Shown: one piece after another, positions 41,712 to 50,086 of the stretch
How positions within the stretch are numbered: position 1 is the stretch's first letter
How the letters are laid out: every line of letters begins with the position of its first letter
Source of the DNA: Lysinibacillus irui
GTDB lineage: Bacteria; Bacillota; Bacilli; Bacillales_A; Planococcaceae
Length of the DNA: 64,000 nt
NCBI RefSeq assembly: GCF_028877475.1
Contig: NZ_CP113528.1
Location: forward strand, 124,001 to 188,000
Direction of reading: 5' to 3'
Translations under genes and position numbers: made by a program
Notes under the pieces: model-generated
The model's input: the letters and a program-made list of their open reading frames with translations, nothing else
Databases searched by the model: none
What the model was told of the DNA's origin: nothing

Positions 41712-42934
41712 AAAACTCATTCATTAGATCATTAAAAACTAAGCAAAGAGTAGTAATTATTAGTTCACTTGTCCTGTTTATATCTATAGTTTCATTTGTC
41801 CTTTATCAAGATACTAAAAAAATCGTTAAGCTCAATGCTAACGGTGAAACTATTGAAGTAGTAACACATGCCAATACTGTAAAACAATTATTATTAGAAA
41901 AAAATATAGAAGTAGCAAAACATGACCAAGTAGCACCTTCTCTAAATACCAAAATTGTTAATGGTTTAACAATTTCATGGAAACAGGCCAAGGAAGTAAC
42001 TATCTCTGTTAATGGAAATCAGTCAAAAGTTTGGACAACAAAAAAATATGTCAAAGACATATTAAAAGACGCAAATATTGAGGTTTCGGAGCGGGATACT
42101 TTAGTACAGAGTCTTGAGTCAGAAATTGGAACTGATAACAGAATTGATATTCAAAAAGCATTCCAAGTATCACTAATCGATGGTTTTAAGAAAAGTACCG
42201 TCTGGTCAACTGCAACTACGGTCGCTAATTTTTTAGAACAACAAGGAGTGCAATTAAACGAATTCGACCGTGTTGAAAGTGACTTAGAGGACATTCTTAC
42301 TCCAAGAAGTACTATCACAGTTGTTCGCGTAGAAAAGGATATTAATGTAGTGAAAGACACATTAGATTTTGCAGTTGAAAAAAAGCAAGATGCTACATTA
42401 CAAAAGGGAAGAGAAGAGGTAGTAAATGAGGGCGAGAAAGGTACTATTTCTCGGACTTATGAAATTGTGAAAGAAAATGGCCATGTTGTAGCTACATATC
42501 TTCAATCCGAGAAAGTTTTAAAAGAACCTAAAAATCAATTGATTGCAGTAGGTACTAAAACAGAAGAGAAAGAGGTAAGAGCAGCCACAATATCAAGTGG
42601 ACCAAGTGAATCAAGTGAATCAATAAAACCAGATAACAATAGTGAATTTTATGTAACCGCAACAGCCTATACCGCATATTGTAAGGGCTGTTCAGGAACA
42701 ACCGCCACTGGAATTAATTTACGCTCAGGCTCTGTTCCTGGATTGAAAGTAATTGCGGTGGATCCATCCGTTATTAAGCTGGGTTCAAAAGTTTGGGTTG
42801 AAGGCTATGGATTAGCTGTTGCTGAGGATACCGGTGGAGCAATTAAAGGGAATAAGATAGACATTTTTGTACAATCTGAAACCGAAGCAAGGAATTGGGG
42901 AGTTAAGAAAGTTCGCATAAAAGTATTTGAATGA
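41708..42934 (+). CDS. YabE/RpfB-like cell-wall hydrolase (DUF348, G5 and 3D domains)
   Basis: 408 residues. N-terminal anchor helix (about 15-33), three DUF348-like ubiquitin-fold repeats (about 35-215), a G5-like stretch (about 220-290), a Ser-rich linker, and a C-terminal 3D domain (about 315-408) with the conserved DTGGAIKGNKIDIFV. 3D-domain proteins are muralytic enzymes or resuscitation-promoting-factor relatives that open peptidoglycan. On a conjugative plasmid this would let a pilus or channel cross the wall. Translation coupled through ATGA to the leader peptide. Confidence 0.85.
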   Translation: MKNSFIRSLKTKQRVVIISSLVLFISIVSFVLYQDTKKIVKLNANGETIEVVTHANTVKQLLLEKNIEVAKHDQVAPSLNTKIVNGLTISWKQAKEVTISVNGNQSKVWTTKKYVKDILKDANIEVSERDTLVQSLESEIGTDNRIDIQKAFQVSLIDGFKKSTVWSTATTVANFLEQQGVQLNEFDRVESDLEDILTPRSTITVVRVEKDINVVKDTLDFAVEKKQDATLQKGREEVVNEGEKGTISRTYEIVKENGHVVATYLQSEKVLKEPKNQLIAVGTKTEEKEVRAATISSGPSESSESIKPDNNSEFYVTATAYTAYCKGCSGTTATGINLRSGSVPGLKVIAVDPSVIKLGSKVWVEGYGLAVAEDTGGAIKGNKIDIFVQSETEARNWGVKKVRIKVFE

Positions 42935-43027
42935 ATAATTTTAAAATCTATACAGGAAAAGTGATAGTTAAGGCGAAACTGATTTCATGAAGGACTATAT
43001 CATTAAAATTAAGTTAGGAGGAATTGT

Positions 43028-43843
43028 TTGAACAGTATAGTTACTCAAATAAATAAAAATTATGCAGCTGAAGGAATTGAACCTTATTTTGACTATGCAC
43101 TAAGAACCGAGGATAATGCTGATCCCAATTACTTTATTTATGTCAGAACAGTAATTGAACCTACCCAATTCAAACAACTACTTGCCTTTATACAGTTCTT
43201 TTCATTTACAAGAATCAGCAAAAAGCATACTCTTACGGAAATAGAACTAGCAAAGATAATCAATGATGTATTTATACATGCAAGAACCGTTATTTTGAAA
43301 ACAACGATGTTTCTTAAGGAAGAACATATAGAAATAAAATTGTTAGAGAATTATAAAGAACAACACCGTAAGCAAGATGAAATTACTAACTTAATAGATG
43401 AGCGAAATGTAAAAGCTCTATTTACTTACTTAAATAGATTAGCTAAGAAGAACGGTTGGGTCAGTAAATATGATTACATGATAAAAGATGAAGAAAATCT
43501 TGATTCAGACTTTTTCTTATATGTACGGACAGCTTTTGAACCTTTAGAATTTAAACAATTACTCGCATTCATTCAATATACATCTGAAGCACATATTTCT
43601 AGCAAGCATAGATTAAGTGAAATAGAGGCAGTAAGCCTAATCAATGACTTATTTGGTCATGTTGAAATACTAAGGACCACGGCTCCTTTATCTCATGACT
43701 ATACATTAATTAATTTGAGAGAGAACTATTTAAATCATTGGAAATGCCCAGATGAAATATTCCTTTTAGTAGAGAAAATAGGGGAACCGATGATTATTAG
43801 TTCGCTTAAAACTTTAGCTATTAATAACAACTGGAACTGGTAG
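43028..43843 (+). CDS. Unknown protein with two internal repeats
   Basis: 271 residues from TTG at 43028 (SD TTAGGAGGAATT). Two halves of about 130 residues repeat: YFIYVRTVIEPTQFKQLLAF and FFLYVRTAFEPLEFKQLLAF, each then SEIE/TEIE-I-ND-F. No known domain. Soluble. Confidence 0.65.
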   Translation: MNSIVTQINKNYAAEGIEPYFDYALRTEDNADPNYFIYVRTVIEPTQFKQLLAFIQFFSFTRISKKHTLTEIELAKIINDVFIHARTVILKTTMFLKEEHIEIKLLENYKEQHRKQDEITNLIDERNVKALFTYLNRLAKKNGWVSKYDYMIKDEENLDSDFFLYVRTAFEPLEFKQLLAFIQYTSEAHISSKHRLSEIEAVSLINDLFGHVEILRTTAPLSHDYTLINLRENYLNHWKCPDEIFLLVEKIGEPMIISSLKTLAINNNWNW

Positions 43844-43908
43844 GTATTCAATATTATTGAGGGATTTATAATAGTTAGAAAGGATTGAAATTTTGAAGGG
43901 GTTTTCTT

Positions 43909-44124
43909 GTGAAAATACTACGAATCAATAATGAACGGATTGCAGTTGTAAATTTTGATCATGCAATAATTTACTTTGAGGTTGAACACTGTTATTGTGA
44001 CAGCAATTCAGATTGGATGAATATAAAACTTAAAAAGTGTTTTAAGGATTTATTTGATTTTCTAAAAAAAGATGGGCTAGATGTGGAATTTATTCAAAAG
44101 CATTCATGGGAAGGTGTGAATTAA
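43909..44124 (+). CDS. Small unknown protein
   Basis: 71 residues from GTG at 43909 (SD GAAGGGG). Soluble with two Cys (CYCDSN). Followed by a terminator. Confidence 0.5.
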   Translation: MKILRINNERIAVVNFDHAIIYFEVEHCYCDSNSDWMNIKLKKCFKDLFDFLKKDGLDVEFIQKHSWEGVN

Positions 44125-44142
44125 CTTAACTGAACCACAAAT

Positions 44143-44178
44143 AAAAAACCCACTCGAAGCCACCGAGTGAGCCTTTTT
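44143..44178 (+). terminator. Terminator CACTCG/CGAGTG
   Basis: AAAACCCACTCG pairs loosely with CGAGTGAGCCTTTTT, loop of seven, T run. Ends the 39-44 kb unit. The next 150 bp hold no gene. Confidence 0.65.
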
Positions 44179-44335
44179 AGGACAATTACAAAAGTGAGAA
44201 GAAATATTATAGAACCTATAGATAAATCTTATCGCTATTGCAAATGGATAAATGAAATTATAAAGGTTATTAAAAATTTTATCAATGGGTTACTTTAAAG
44301 CAATAACCTCCTGAGAATATTTATAATGACAAATT

Positions 44336-44486
44336 TTGATTGGTTCGATATACTAAAAGTATAACTTTTCTTCGAAACTTTTACGCTCAATCCAAACGGA
44401 AGAGCAGTATTTTTTTAAAACGCTCATTTGAGTGACGAATACGACTCGATTTTGTCGTGCCTTCGTTTCTTAAAGGGCGTTTTTTG
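44336..44486 (+). promoter_or_regulatory. Promoter TTGATT-N18-TATAAC and CCAAACGG-type leader terminator
   Basis: -35 44336-44341, -10 44360-44365. CCAAACGGAAGAG at 44392-44404. Terminator AACGCTC...GGGCGTT with inner ACGACTCG...GTCGT and six T to 44486. Precedes the primase gene. Confidence 0.8.
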
Positions 44487-44529
44487 TGTTTTCGTCTAAG
44501 AGTTAAACTTTTTAAGGAGGCTATTTATA

Positions 44530-45918
44530 ATGGCAAAAATCAGTCAAGAAAGTGTGGAAAGAGTCAAAGCAGTAACACTCGTTGACCTAGCACAAGCATT
44601 AGGCTTACCAACAAAAAGGGTAGGAAAACAACTTTTTATTCCATGTCCTAACCCTTCTCATAGTGAGTCAAAGCTTGATACATGTTGTATCGAGATAAAC
44701 AAGAACATCTTTAATTGTTTCCATTGTGCTGATGTAAAGGGAAATAATGCAATTGCATTATTCTCTTGGCACCAATTCGGTCAAAGAGAAGGTAAATTTA
44801 AAGAGTCTGTATTAGGTATTGCTCAACTCATGGATATTGAAGTGAAAGATGAACGTGGGGTTATTATGAAGTCAGGTAGCAATACTTATATGCCTTCAGT
44901 AAAGATTATCTCACAAGAACTCGAGTCTCAACCTATTCAAGTTGTTGATGCTTTTTATCGTGCATTATTAAAATTGTGTCCTCTAAGAAAAGAACATGTA
45001 GATGAATTAATGGGAAAGCGAAGATACTCTATCGAAGAAATTAATCTTCACATGTTTAGATCTGTCCCTTCTTTAGAAGAGTGGATTAATATCTATGCCC
45101 ATTTGAAATCATTAAAATATCCTTTCGAACGTATTCCGGGATTATCTCAAATCTTCCAACCTGATTATTTTGATTCTAGAATACCTAGAGAGCTTGGTGA
45201 AGCAGGGGTATTTACAGATTCTAAAGGGAAAAAGCACAATGGCCACTGGTTCTATGTATTGAGTGCAGCAAATGGATACTTTATCCCTGTTTTCAATGAA
45301 GACGGTTATATTGTTCGCCTACGTGTACGAAAAGATAGTGGAAGTCCTAAATATGTATGGTTTTCCTCTACTCATAATATTGAAATCGAGAACACGATTA
45401 CAAAAGCAAGAAGAAATGGTGTTTCTAGTGGAGCCCCTATAACAATAGAGGTACCACCGGATTACTTAAAAGTTTGGGAGAGGGGAATCAATGTTACAAA
45501 CCTATTCCAAACAAGAACTTTATTAGTTACAGAAGGAGAGCACAAGGCCAAAATTAGTGCAAAGACTTTTAACGTATTTGCAGCTGGCTTACCAGGTGCA
45601 GGTAATTTTAATGAACTCCTTAAGCTAATCCGTAAATGGAACATCCAAAAGCTAATAATTGCTTATGATATGGATACTTTGCAACGTAGCGATGATTCAG
45701 AGGAAAGCGTGAAAAAGCAAGCCACTCTTATGGAGATTGTTAATCGATTTGCAATTGAAGTAGCAAAGTTAGGTGTTCATTCTGTTATATGGACATGGAA
45801 CCTAAAAGACGGTAAAGGATTAGATGACCTTGTTCATAATCGCAAATTACCAATAGAGTTTAATTTAACAACGAAAAGTCAGAGAGCTGTAACACTCGAT
45901 ACAGTTCATAAATTATAA
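44530..45918 (+). CDS. DnaG-like plasmid primase (zinc finger plus Toprim)
   Basis: 462 residues. N-terminal zinc-binding segment (CPNPSHSE, CC, CFHC, about 40-63) as in CHC2 primases, then a Toprim-type domain (LLVTEGEHKA near 332, IIAYDMD near 375, DGKGLDDL near 437) holding acidic metal-binding residues. No helicase domain. Makes RNA primers for plasmid replication or for the transferred strand. SD AAGGAGGC. First in a replication operon with ssb and dnaN. Confidence 0.8.
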   Translation: MAKISQESVERVKAVTLVDLAQALGLPTKRVGKQLFIPCPNPSHSESKLDTCCIEINKNIFNCFHCADVKGNNAIALFSWHQFGQREGKFKESVLGIAQLMDIEVKDERGVIMKSGSNTYMPSVKIISQELESQPIQVVDAFYRALLKLCPLRKEHVDELMGKRRYSIEEINLHMFRSVPSLEEWINIYAHLKSLKYPFERIPGLSQIFQPDYFDSRIPRELGEAGVFTDSKGKKHNGHWFYVLSAANGYFIPVFNEDGYIVRLRVRKDSGSPKYVWFSSTHNIEIENTITKARRNGVSSGAPITIEVPPDYLKVWERGINVTNLFQTRTLLVTEGEHKAKISAKTFNVFAAGLPGAGNFNELLKLIRKWNIQKLIIAYDMDTLQRSDDSEESVKKQATLMEIVNRFAIEVAKLGVHSVIWTWNLKDGKGLDDLVHNRKLPIEFNLTTKSQRAVTLDTVHKL

Positions 45919-45946
45919 GAGACTTAAATGATTAGGAGAAATTCAT

Positions 45947-46489
45947 ATGATAAATCGTGTCGTATTAGTCGGAAGACTAACTAAAGATCCTGAACTACGT
46001 TATACACCCAATGGAATTGCATGTACTAGATTTACAGTCGCTGTGAATCGTACATTTTCAAATCAACAAGGTGAGCGTGAAGCGGATTTCATCAGCTGTA
46101 TAGCATGGCGTAAGCAAGCTGAGAATCTTGCCAACTTTATGAGAAAAGGCAATTTAATTGGTGTAGAGGGTCGTATTCAAACTGGTAGTTTTGAAGGCCA
46201 AGATGGAAAGCGCGTATACACTACTGATATTGTAGCGGATAGTGTACAGTTTTTAGAGCCTCGTAATAACAACAGCGGGCAAAGTAATTTACAAACCCAA
46301 GGAAACAGTCAGCCTGGGCAACCGCAACAGCAATTTGGCGGAACTAGTGAACAGGGCTCTTATAGTGGTTATAGTAATCAGCAAAATCAACCACCAATGA
46401 ATCAACCAAACTATACGCGAGTAGATGAAGATCCATTTGCCAATAGTAAAGGACCGATTGAAGTGTCTGAAGATGATTTACCTTTTTGA
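45947..46489 (+). CDS. ssb: Single-stranded DNA-binding protein
   Basis: 180 residues. The N-terminal OB fold begins [20 protein letters not shown]; the linker is Gln/Asn/Gly-rich; the tip is EVSEDDLPF, the conserved acidic tail that recruits partner proteins. SD TTAGGAG. 28 bp after the primase. Confidence 0.95.
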   Translation: MINRVVLVGRLTKDPELRYTPNGIACTRFTVAVNRTFSNQQGEREADFISCIAWRKQAENLANFMRKGNLIGVEGRIQTGSFEGQDGKRVYTTDIVADSVQFLEPRNNNSGQSNLQTQGNSQPGQPQQQFGGTSEQGSYSGYSNQQNQPPMNQPNYTRVDEDPFANSKGPIEVSEDDLPF

Positions 46490-46520
46490 CAAAAAATACC
46501 AAATGAATACTACTAAATTA

Positions 46521-46553
46521 AAACGAACAGTGGTTTAAATACTGTTCGTTTTC
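46521..46553 (+). terminator. Terminator between ssb and dnaN
   Basis: AAACGAACAGT pairs with ACTGTTCGTTT, loop of nine, ends TTTTC. Could lower dnaN expression relative to ssb. Confidence 0.7.
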
Positions 46554-46585
46554 TAAATTACTTATGAGAATGGAGAATAAATACT

Positions 46586-47731
46586 ATGGAGATTAACGTA
46601 ACGAAATCAATTTTACTAAAAGAGTTAGCAGTTGCTAGCAAATTCCGTGGAAAAGAAATAAAAGGTGGGGGAATTACTGAAGGTAGTCCGTATATTGCCC
46701 TTAGCGCTTCAGAAAATGGGTTAACAATTCGTTCAACTGACAAGCAAGTTTACTATCAAAATATACTGCCTTTAGAAATAGTTGGAGAAGAAGATCTTGA
46801 ACAAGTACATGTTGTAAAAGTACCTGGCCAAGCAACTCTTACTCATAAATTTGAAGAGGTGCTACGTAAATTCCCTTCAGAAACAGTAAATATTAAAGTA
46901 ACAGGGGAAAAATTAATTCTTACTTCTGATGGTGTAAATGCAGAAGTAGCGACTATAGAGTATGATTTCCCTGCACCCCCATCTGGGAAGGAAGGGGAAT
47001 CGATTAATTCACCTAAGTCATTTTTTGAAAATATCATCTCTACTACTGGGTTTGCAGCTGGTGAAAGTGATTCTCGTCCAATCTTAAAAGGCATTAACAT
47101 TAAGGGAGACGGAAAAACTTTTACAGCTGTAGCAACAGATAGTCATAGATTAAGTAAATATGAAGCCGAACAGTCAATCATTATTGACAATATTACAATC
47201 CCATCAAAGCCATTTGCGAGTGTATTAGAGACTTTAAATGGAGATGAAAAAGTTAAATTAACACCTTTAGAAAACTACGTTAAATTAGTACAAGAAGATA
47301 GAATTGTATTCATACTTTTACTTGACGGTGTTTTTCCTGATACTACAAAATTAGTTAACATAGGAGATACAAATACATCTTCACATCTTAAGATCAATGC
47401 AAAAGAACTTATAAACGCTATTGACCGAGCTATTCCATTTGCTAAAAATGATAAAGGCCGACCAATGGTTCATCTTGAAATGATTGAAAACAGCGTTAAG
47501 ATTTTCTCTAATGCTGAAGACGGTTCCATGACTTCTACAATTTCACTTATAGAAGCAAGTGAAAAAGTCTTATCAGAGAAGATTGTCTTGAATGCTAAGT
47601 ATATGATTGATGCAATCAAATCACATAGCAGTAAGGAAGTGACTATTGTTATTGAGTCCAAACAAAAACCTGTTTATATTATTAGTAAAGATACAAGCAA
47701 CACTCAACTAGTACTTCCAATAAAATACTAA
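46586..47731 (+). CDS. dnaN: DNA polymerase III beta sliding clamp (plasmid copy)
   Basis: 381 residues, normal length. Typical features: GFAAGESDSRPILKGINI and ATDSHRLSKYE in domain 2, FPDTTKL in the third, and the end IISKDTSNTQLVLPIKY. The clamp tethers polymerase and other proteins to DNA. A plasmid-borne clamp is notable together with three plasmid proteins that carry clamp-binding motifs. SD GGAG. Confidence 0.95.
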   Translation: MEINVTKSILLKELAVASKFRGKEIKGGGITEGSPYIALSASENGLTIRSTDKQVYYQNILPLEIVGEEDLEQVHVVKVPGQATLTHKFEEVLRKFPSETVNIKVTGEKLILTSDGVNAEVATIEYDFPAPPSGKEGESINSPKSFFENIISTTGFAAGESDSRPILKGINIKGDGKTFTAVATDSHRLSKYEAEQSIIIDNITIPSKPFASVLETLNGDEKVKLTPLENYVKLVQEDRIVFILLLDGVFPDTTKLVNIGDTNTSSHLKINAKELINAIDRAIPFAKNDKGRPMVHLEMIENSVKIFSNAEDGSMTSTISLIEASEKVLSEKIVLNAKYMIDAIKSHSSKEVTIVIESKQKPVYIISKDTSNTQLVLPIKY

Positions 47732-47740
47732 CTACTTACT

Positions 47741-47766
47741 AAAAAGCCCATTTATTGGGCTTTTTC
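47741..47766 (+). terminator. Terminator after dnaN
   Basis: AAAAAGCCCA/TGGGCTTTTT hairpin. Confidence 0.85.
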
Positions 47767-47792
47767 TTATGGATTTTTATTAATCAATGTTA

Positions 47793-47929
47793 TATAATAT
47801 CAACATACTATTGAATTTACGCATACCCTCAACCAAACGGTAGAGGATTTTAAAGCACTTCATTTAATGAGTGTTCATTCTTATCACATAGGATAAGTCT
47901 GTTCATTTACTAAATGGAGTGCTTTTTTG
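47793..47929 (+). promoter_or_regulatory. Promoter (TATAAT) and CCAAACGG-type leader terminator
   Basis: -10 TATAAT 47793-47798; CAACCAAACGGTAGAGG at 47830-47846; AAAGCACTTCATTTA pairs with TAAATGGAGTGCTTT and six T; apical GGATAAGTCTGTTC. Precedes the 47968 gene. Confidence 0.8.
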
Positions 47930-47967
47930 CGTTTTCTTTAGTAAATAATTTTTTAGGAGGCAATATT

Positions 47968-48216
47968 ATGCCACAAGAATTAATTAAACGTCTGGAGAAA
48001 CGTATCAACTCAGCTTACAAGTCTTCTTTTTGGTCTACATTACAAGGAGAAGGGGATTTCATTAATTTCAATGAATCATCCAGAGAACATACTTATGCAT
48101 TGCGAGCTGCTTCAGATTATTTAGAGGAAATTCTAAGTTCACCATTAATAGCTAGAGTCTATACGATTGTAGTTAAAATGAAAAACGGTTCATTAGAAGT
48201 CTTAAAAGTAGATTGA
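47968..48216 (+). CDS. Unknown 82-residue protein
   Basis: ATG at 47968 (SD TTAGGAGGC). Basic N-terminus, no motif. First gene after the leader. Confidence 0.65.
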   Translation: MPQELIKRLEKRINSAYKSSFWSTLQGEGDFINFNESSREHTYALRAASDYLEEILSSPLIARVYTIVVKMKNGSLEVLKVD

Positions 48217-48256
48217 AAATTGAACCTATATTAAGTGCCAGGAAAAGGAGCTAGCT

Positions 48257-48850
48257 ATGAATAAAACTAAAGATAATATTTCATTTTCGGATGAAATGGA
48301 TGAAACAAAGGCTACTTGTGCAGAGTGTGGAGGAACCTTTGATGAGAATGAAGTAAATATGATTGATTATGATATAGATTTATGCGTTAAGTGTGAATCC
48401 AATATCAAAAGCGGCTATTTCAAAATAAATGAACCAGTCATGGTACGAGAAGATTTCCATATCGTAGCTGTATATATCCCGTCTGAAAAAGAGGATAACA
48501 ACGCTATTATGTTTGGGACACACAAAAATAACCTATTCCCTGATTCTTTCAAAGAATTAGGTGACAATGTGAAGCATAATTTTTCTGCTACTTACTTTGA
48601 TTATCCGCACCGTTATTCAGACGATTTTTCGCCTGAAGAAATGATCACGTTTGACTCAATAGCTAAGTATAGTCGTGGAGAAATATTCATTAAGTCTGGG
48701 TTAGTTGAGTTTGTATCATCAAACCATAAAAACACAATTTATCCCGAAGCTATTTACGGTTGTAAATTTACGGGAAAAGGTATTACAAAAATTGAAGATA
48801 TTATTGTAATCGAAGCCTTAGAGTCTGTTCGAAGAACATGGGGGGTTTGA
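48257..48850 (+). CDS. Zinc-ribbon protein of unknown function
   Basis: 197 residues, SD AAAAGGAGC. CAECGGTF and CVKCES (about 21-28 and 47-52) form a CxxC...CxxC zinc ribbon. The remainder is not recognised. Possibly a DNA- or RNA-binding regulator. Confidence 0.6.
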   Translation: MNKTKDNISFSDEMDETKATCAECGGTFDENEVNMIDYDIDLCVKCESNIKSGYFKINEPVMVREDFHIVAVYIPSEKEDNNAIMFGTHKNNLFPDSFKELGDNVKHNFSATYFDYPHRYSDDFSPEEMITFDSIAKYSRGEIFIKSGLVEFVSSNHKNTIYPEAIYGCKFTGKGITKIEDIIVIEALESVRRTWGV

Positions 48851-48899
48851 GAGAGGTTATTTTCAATAGCTGATAATAAAGGAATGAACAATATTACCT

Positions 48900-48962
48900 C
48901 ATACGAATTATAAGAACTTAGTATGAGGTATTACCTAAGGTTAATCTATTAACAAATATTTA
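48900..48962 (+). pseudogene. Remnant of a 49535-49762-type gene
   Basis: About 63 bp aligns with the 3' end of the 49535-49762 gene (49698-49762): shared CATACGA, AAGAAC, TATGAGGTA, TTACCTA and TTAATCTA.TAACAAATATTTAA. Frame is broken; no start. Confidence 0.7.
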
Positions 48963-49015
48963 AATATATATTATTGAACATGGAATGAAAATGTTCATAA
49001 AAAAGGAGAATGAAA

Positions 49016-49459
49016 ATGGGAATGTATACAGGATTAAGATTGAAAGTAACGGTCAAAGAAGAGTATCGCCAAATGATTAAGGCAATTAATGAAGGAGCTA
49101 ATTGGAATGATTTTTCAGAACGGTTTTCTTTTATAGCAGCTTTCGCAAAACAAGATAGAGCTGAATTTATCCCAAGAGGTAGCTTATGTTATATGCCTTC
49201 TAGTTGGGAAACAGGGGAATATCCAAACGAAGTTGCAACGGATGGATTCGAAAGAAAGATCGATATGGAAACGGGATATTGGACATTTCAATGTAGTTTA
49301 ATAAATGATCAGGGTGAAATTGAACAATTCTTTGAAGAAGTTCTTCCGAATATTATTGAAAATGCAGAGCATATTGAATATCTATTCGAGGAATGGGATT
49401 CCAGCCGAATGTATGAGTTTGTAAATGGCGAAGTCAAAACTGGCTTACTAACTAAATAA
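49016..49459 (+). CDS. Unknown protein, 147 residues
   Basis: ATG at 49016 chosen over 49010 for better spacing to AAAGGAG. Soluble, acidic; no family recognised. It lies between the gene remnant and an intact copy of that gene. Confidence 0.65.
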   Translation: MGMYTGLRLKVTVKEEYRQMIKAINEGANWNDFSERFSFIAAFAKQDRAEFIPRGSLCYMPSSWETGEYPNEVATDGFERKIDMETGYWTFQCSLINDQGEIEQFFEEVLPNIIENAEHIEYLFEEWDSSRMYEFVNGEVKTGLLTK

Positions 49460-49471
49460 AACGCTTGTTTT

Positions 49472-49502
49472 AAAAGAGGGACGAAGTTATCGTTCCTCTT
49501 TT
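49472..49502 (+). terminator. Terminator AAAAGAGGGACGA/TCGTTCCTCTTTT
   Basis: Thirteen-pair stem, five-base loop, 33 bp before the next ATG. Preceded by GCTTGTTTT, as at 50001. Could be a leader attenuator. Confidence 0.75.
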
Positions 49503-49534
49503 CTATTTAAATATTAAGCCAGGAGGAACAGTAA

Positions 49535-49762
49535 ATGAACACATACGTAGGTGTAAAAGAGATTGCAGAAGTTGGAGCTTCTATTCAGTTCGAAATGGAT
49601 GGACAAGTTTTTGACTTGGCAGTTGAGGAAGTATTCGAAAATTATGTAATAGTAACTGGCGGTTTCGAGGTGCTGCATAAAGATTACATCATTACGGCAT
49701 ACGATCTACAAGAACGTAATATGAGGTACTTACCTAGTGTTAATCTAATAACAAATATTTAA
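49535..49762 (+). CDS. Small acidic protein, 75 residues
   Basis: ATG at 49535 (SD CAGGAGGAAC). Beta-rich, no motif. A broken copy of its 3' end lies at 48900-48962. Confidence 0.6.
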   Translation: MNTYVGVKEIAEVGASIQFEMDGQVFDLAVEEVFENYVIVTGGFEVLHKDYIITAYDLQERNMRYLPSVNLITNI

Positions 49763-49816
49763 TTAAATAATTGAACACATATGTACTAGATGTGTAGGAA
49801 GAGAGGGAGTAAATCA

Positions 49817-49954
49817 TTGAATGATTCAGAGTTTACTAAGTTAGCAGGGTTATTAGCTAAAATCGCATACGAAGTTCACGACAACGAAGGTGTCAATGAA
49901 GAGCTACGTGAACTGTTATTGGAATTTTGGAGAGAATTTGACCATTACAATTAA
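49817..49954 (+). CDS. 45-residue small protein
   Basis: TTG at 49817 behind GAGAGGGAG; product MNDSEFTKLAGLLAKIAYEV and onward to WREFDHYN. Helical and acidic. Support: SD, position in operon. Confidence 0.5.
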   Translation: MNDSEFTKLAGLLAKIAYEVHDNEGVNEELRELLLEFWREFDHYN

Positions 49955-50009
49955 TCAAATGACTAATGAACATTTGGCCAAATGAACTAGTAAATAAATA
50001 GCTTGTTTT

Positions 50010-50049
50010 AAAAGAGGAACGAATGCTAAATTATCGTTCTTCTTTTTAT
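50010..50049 (+). terminator. Terminator AAAAGAGGAACGA/TCGTTCTTCTTTTT
   Basis: Near copy of the 49472 hairpin with the same GCTTGTTTT lead-in, 38 bp before the methyltransferase start. Confidence 0.75.
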
Positions 50050-50086
50050 TTTTTATAAGAAAAACTAAAAAAAGAGGAGAAAATAA

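Noticed and set aside
44240-44310. AGGTTATT/AATAACCT hairpin as terminator
   Set aside because: Short stem, large loop and no T run.
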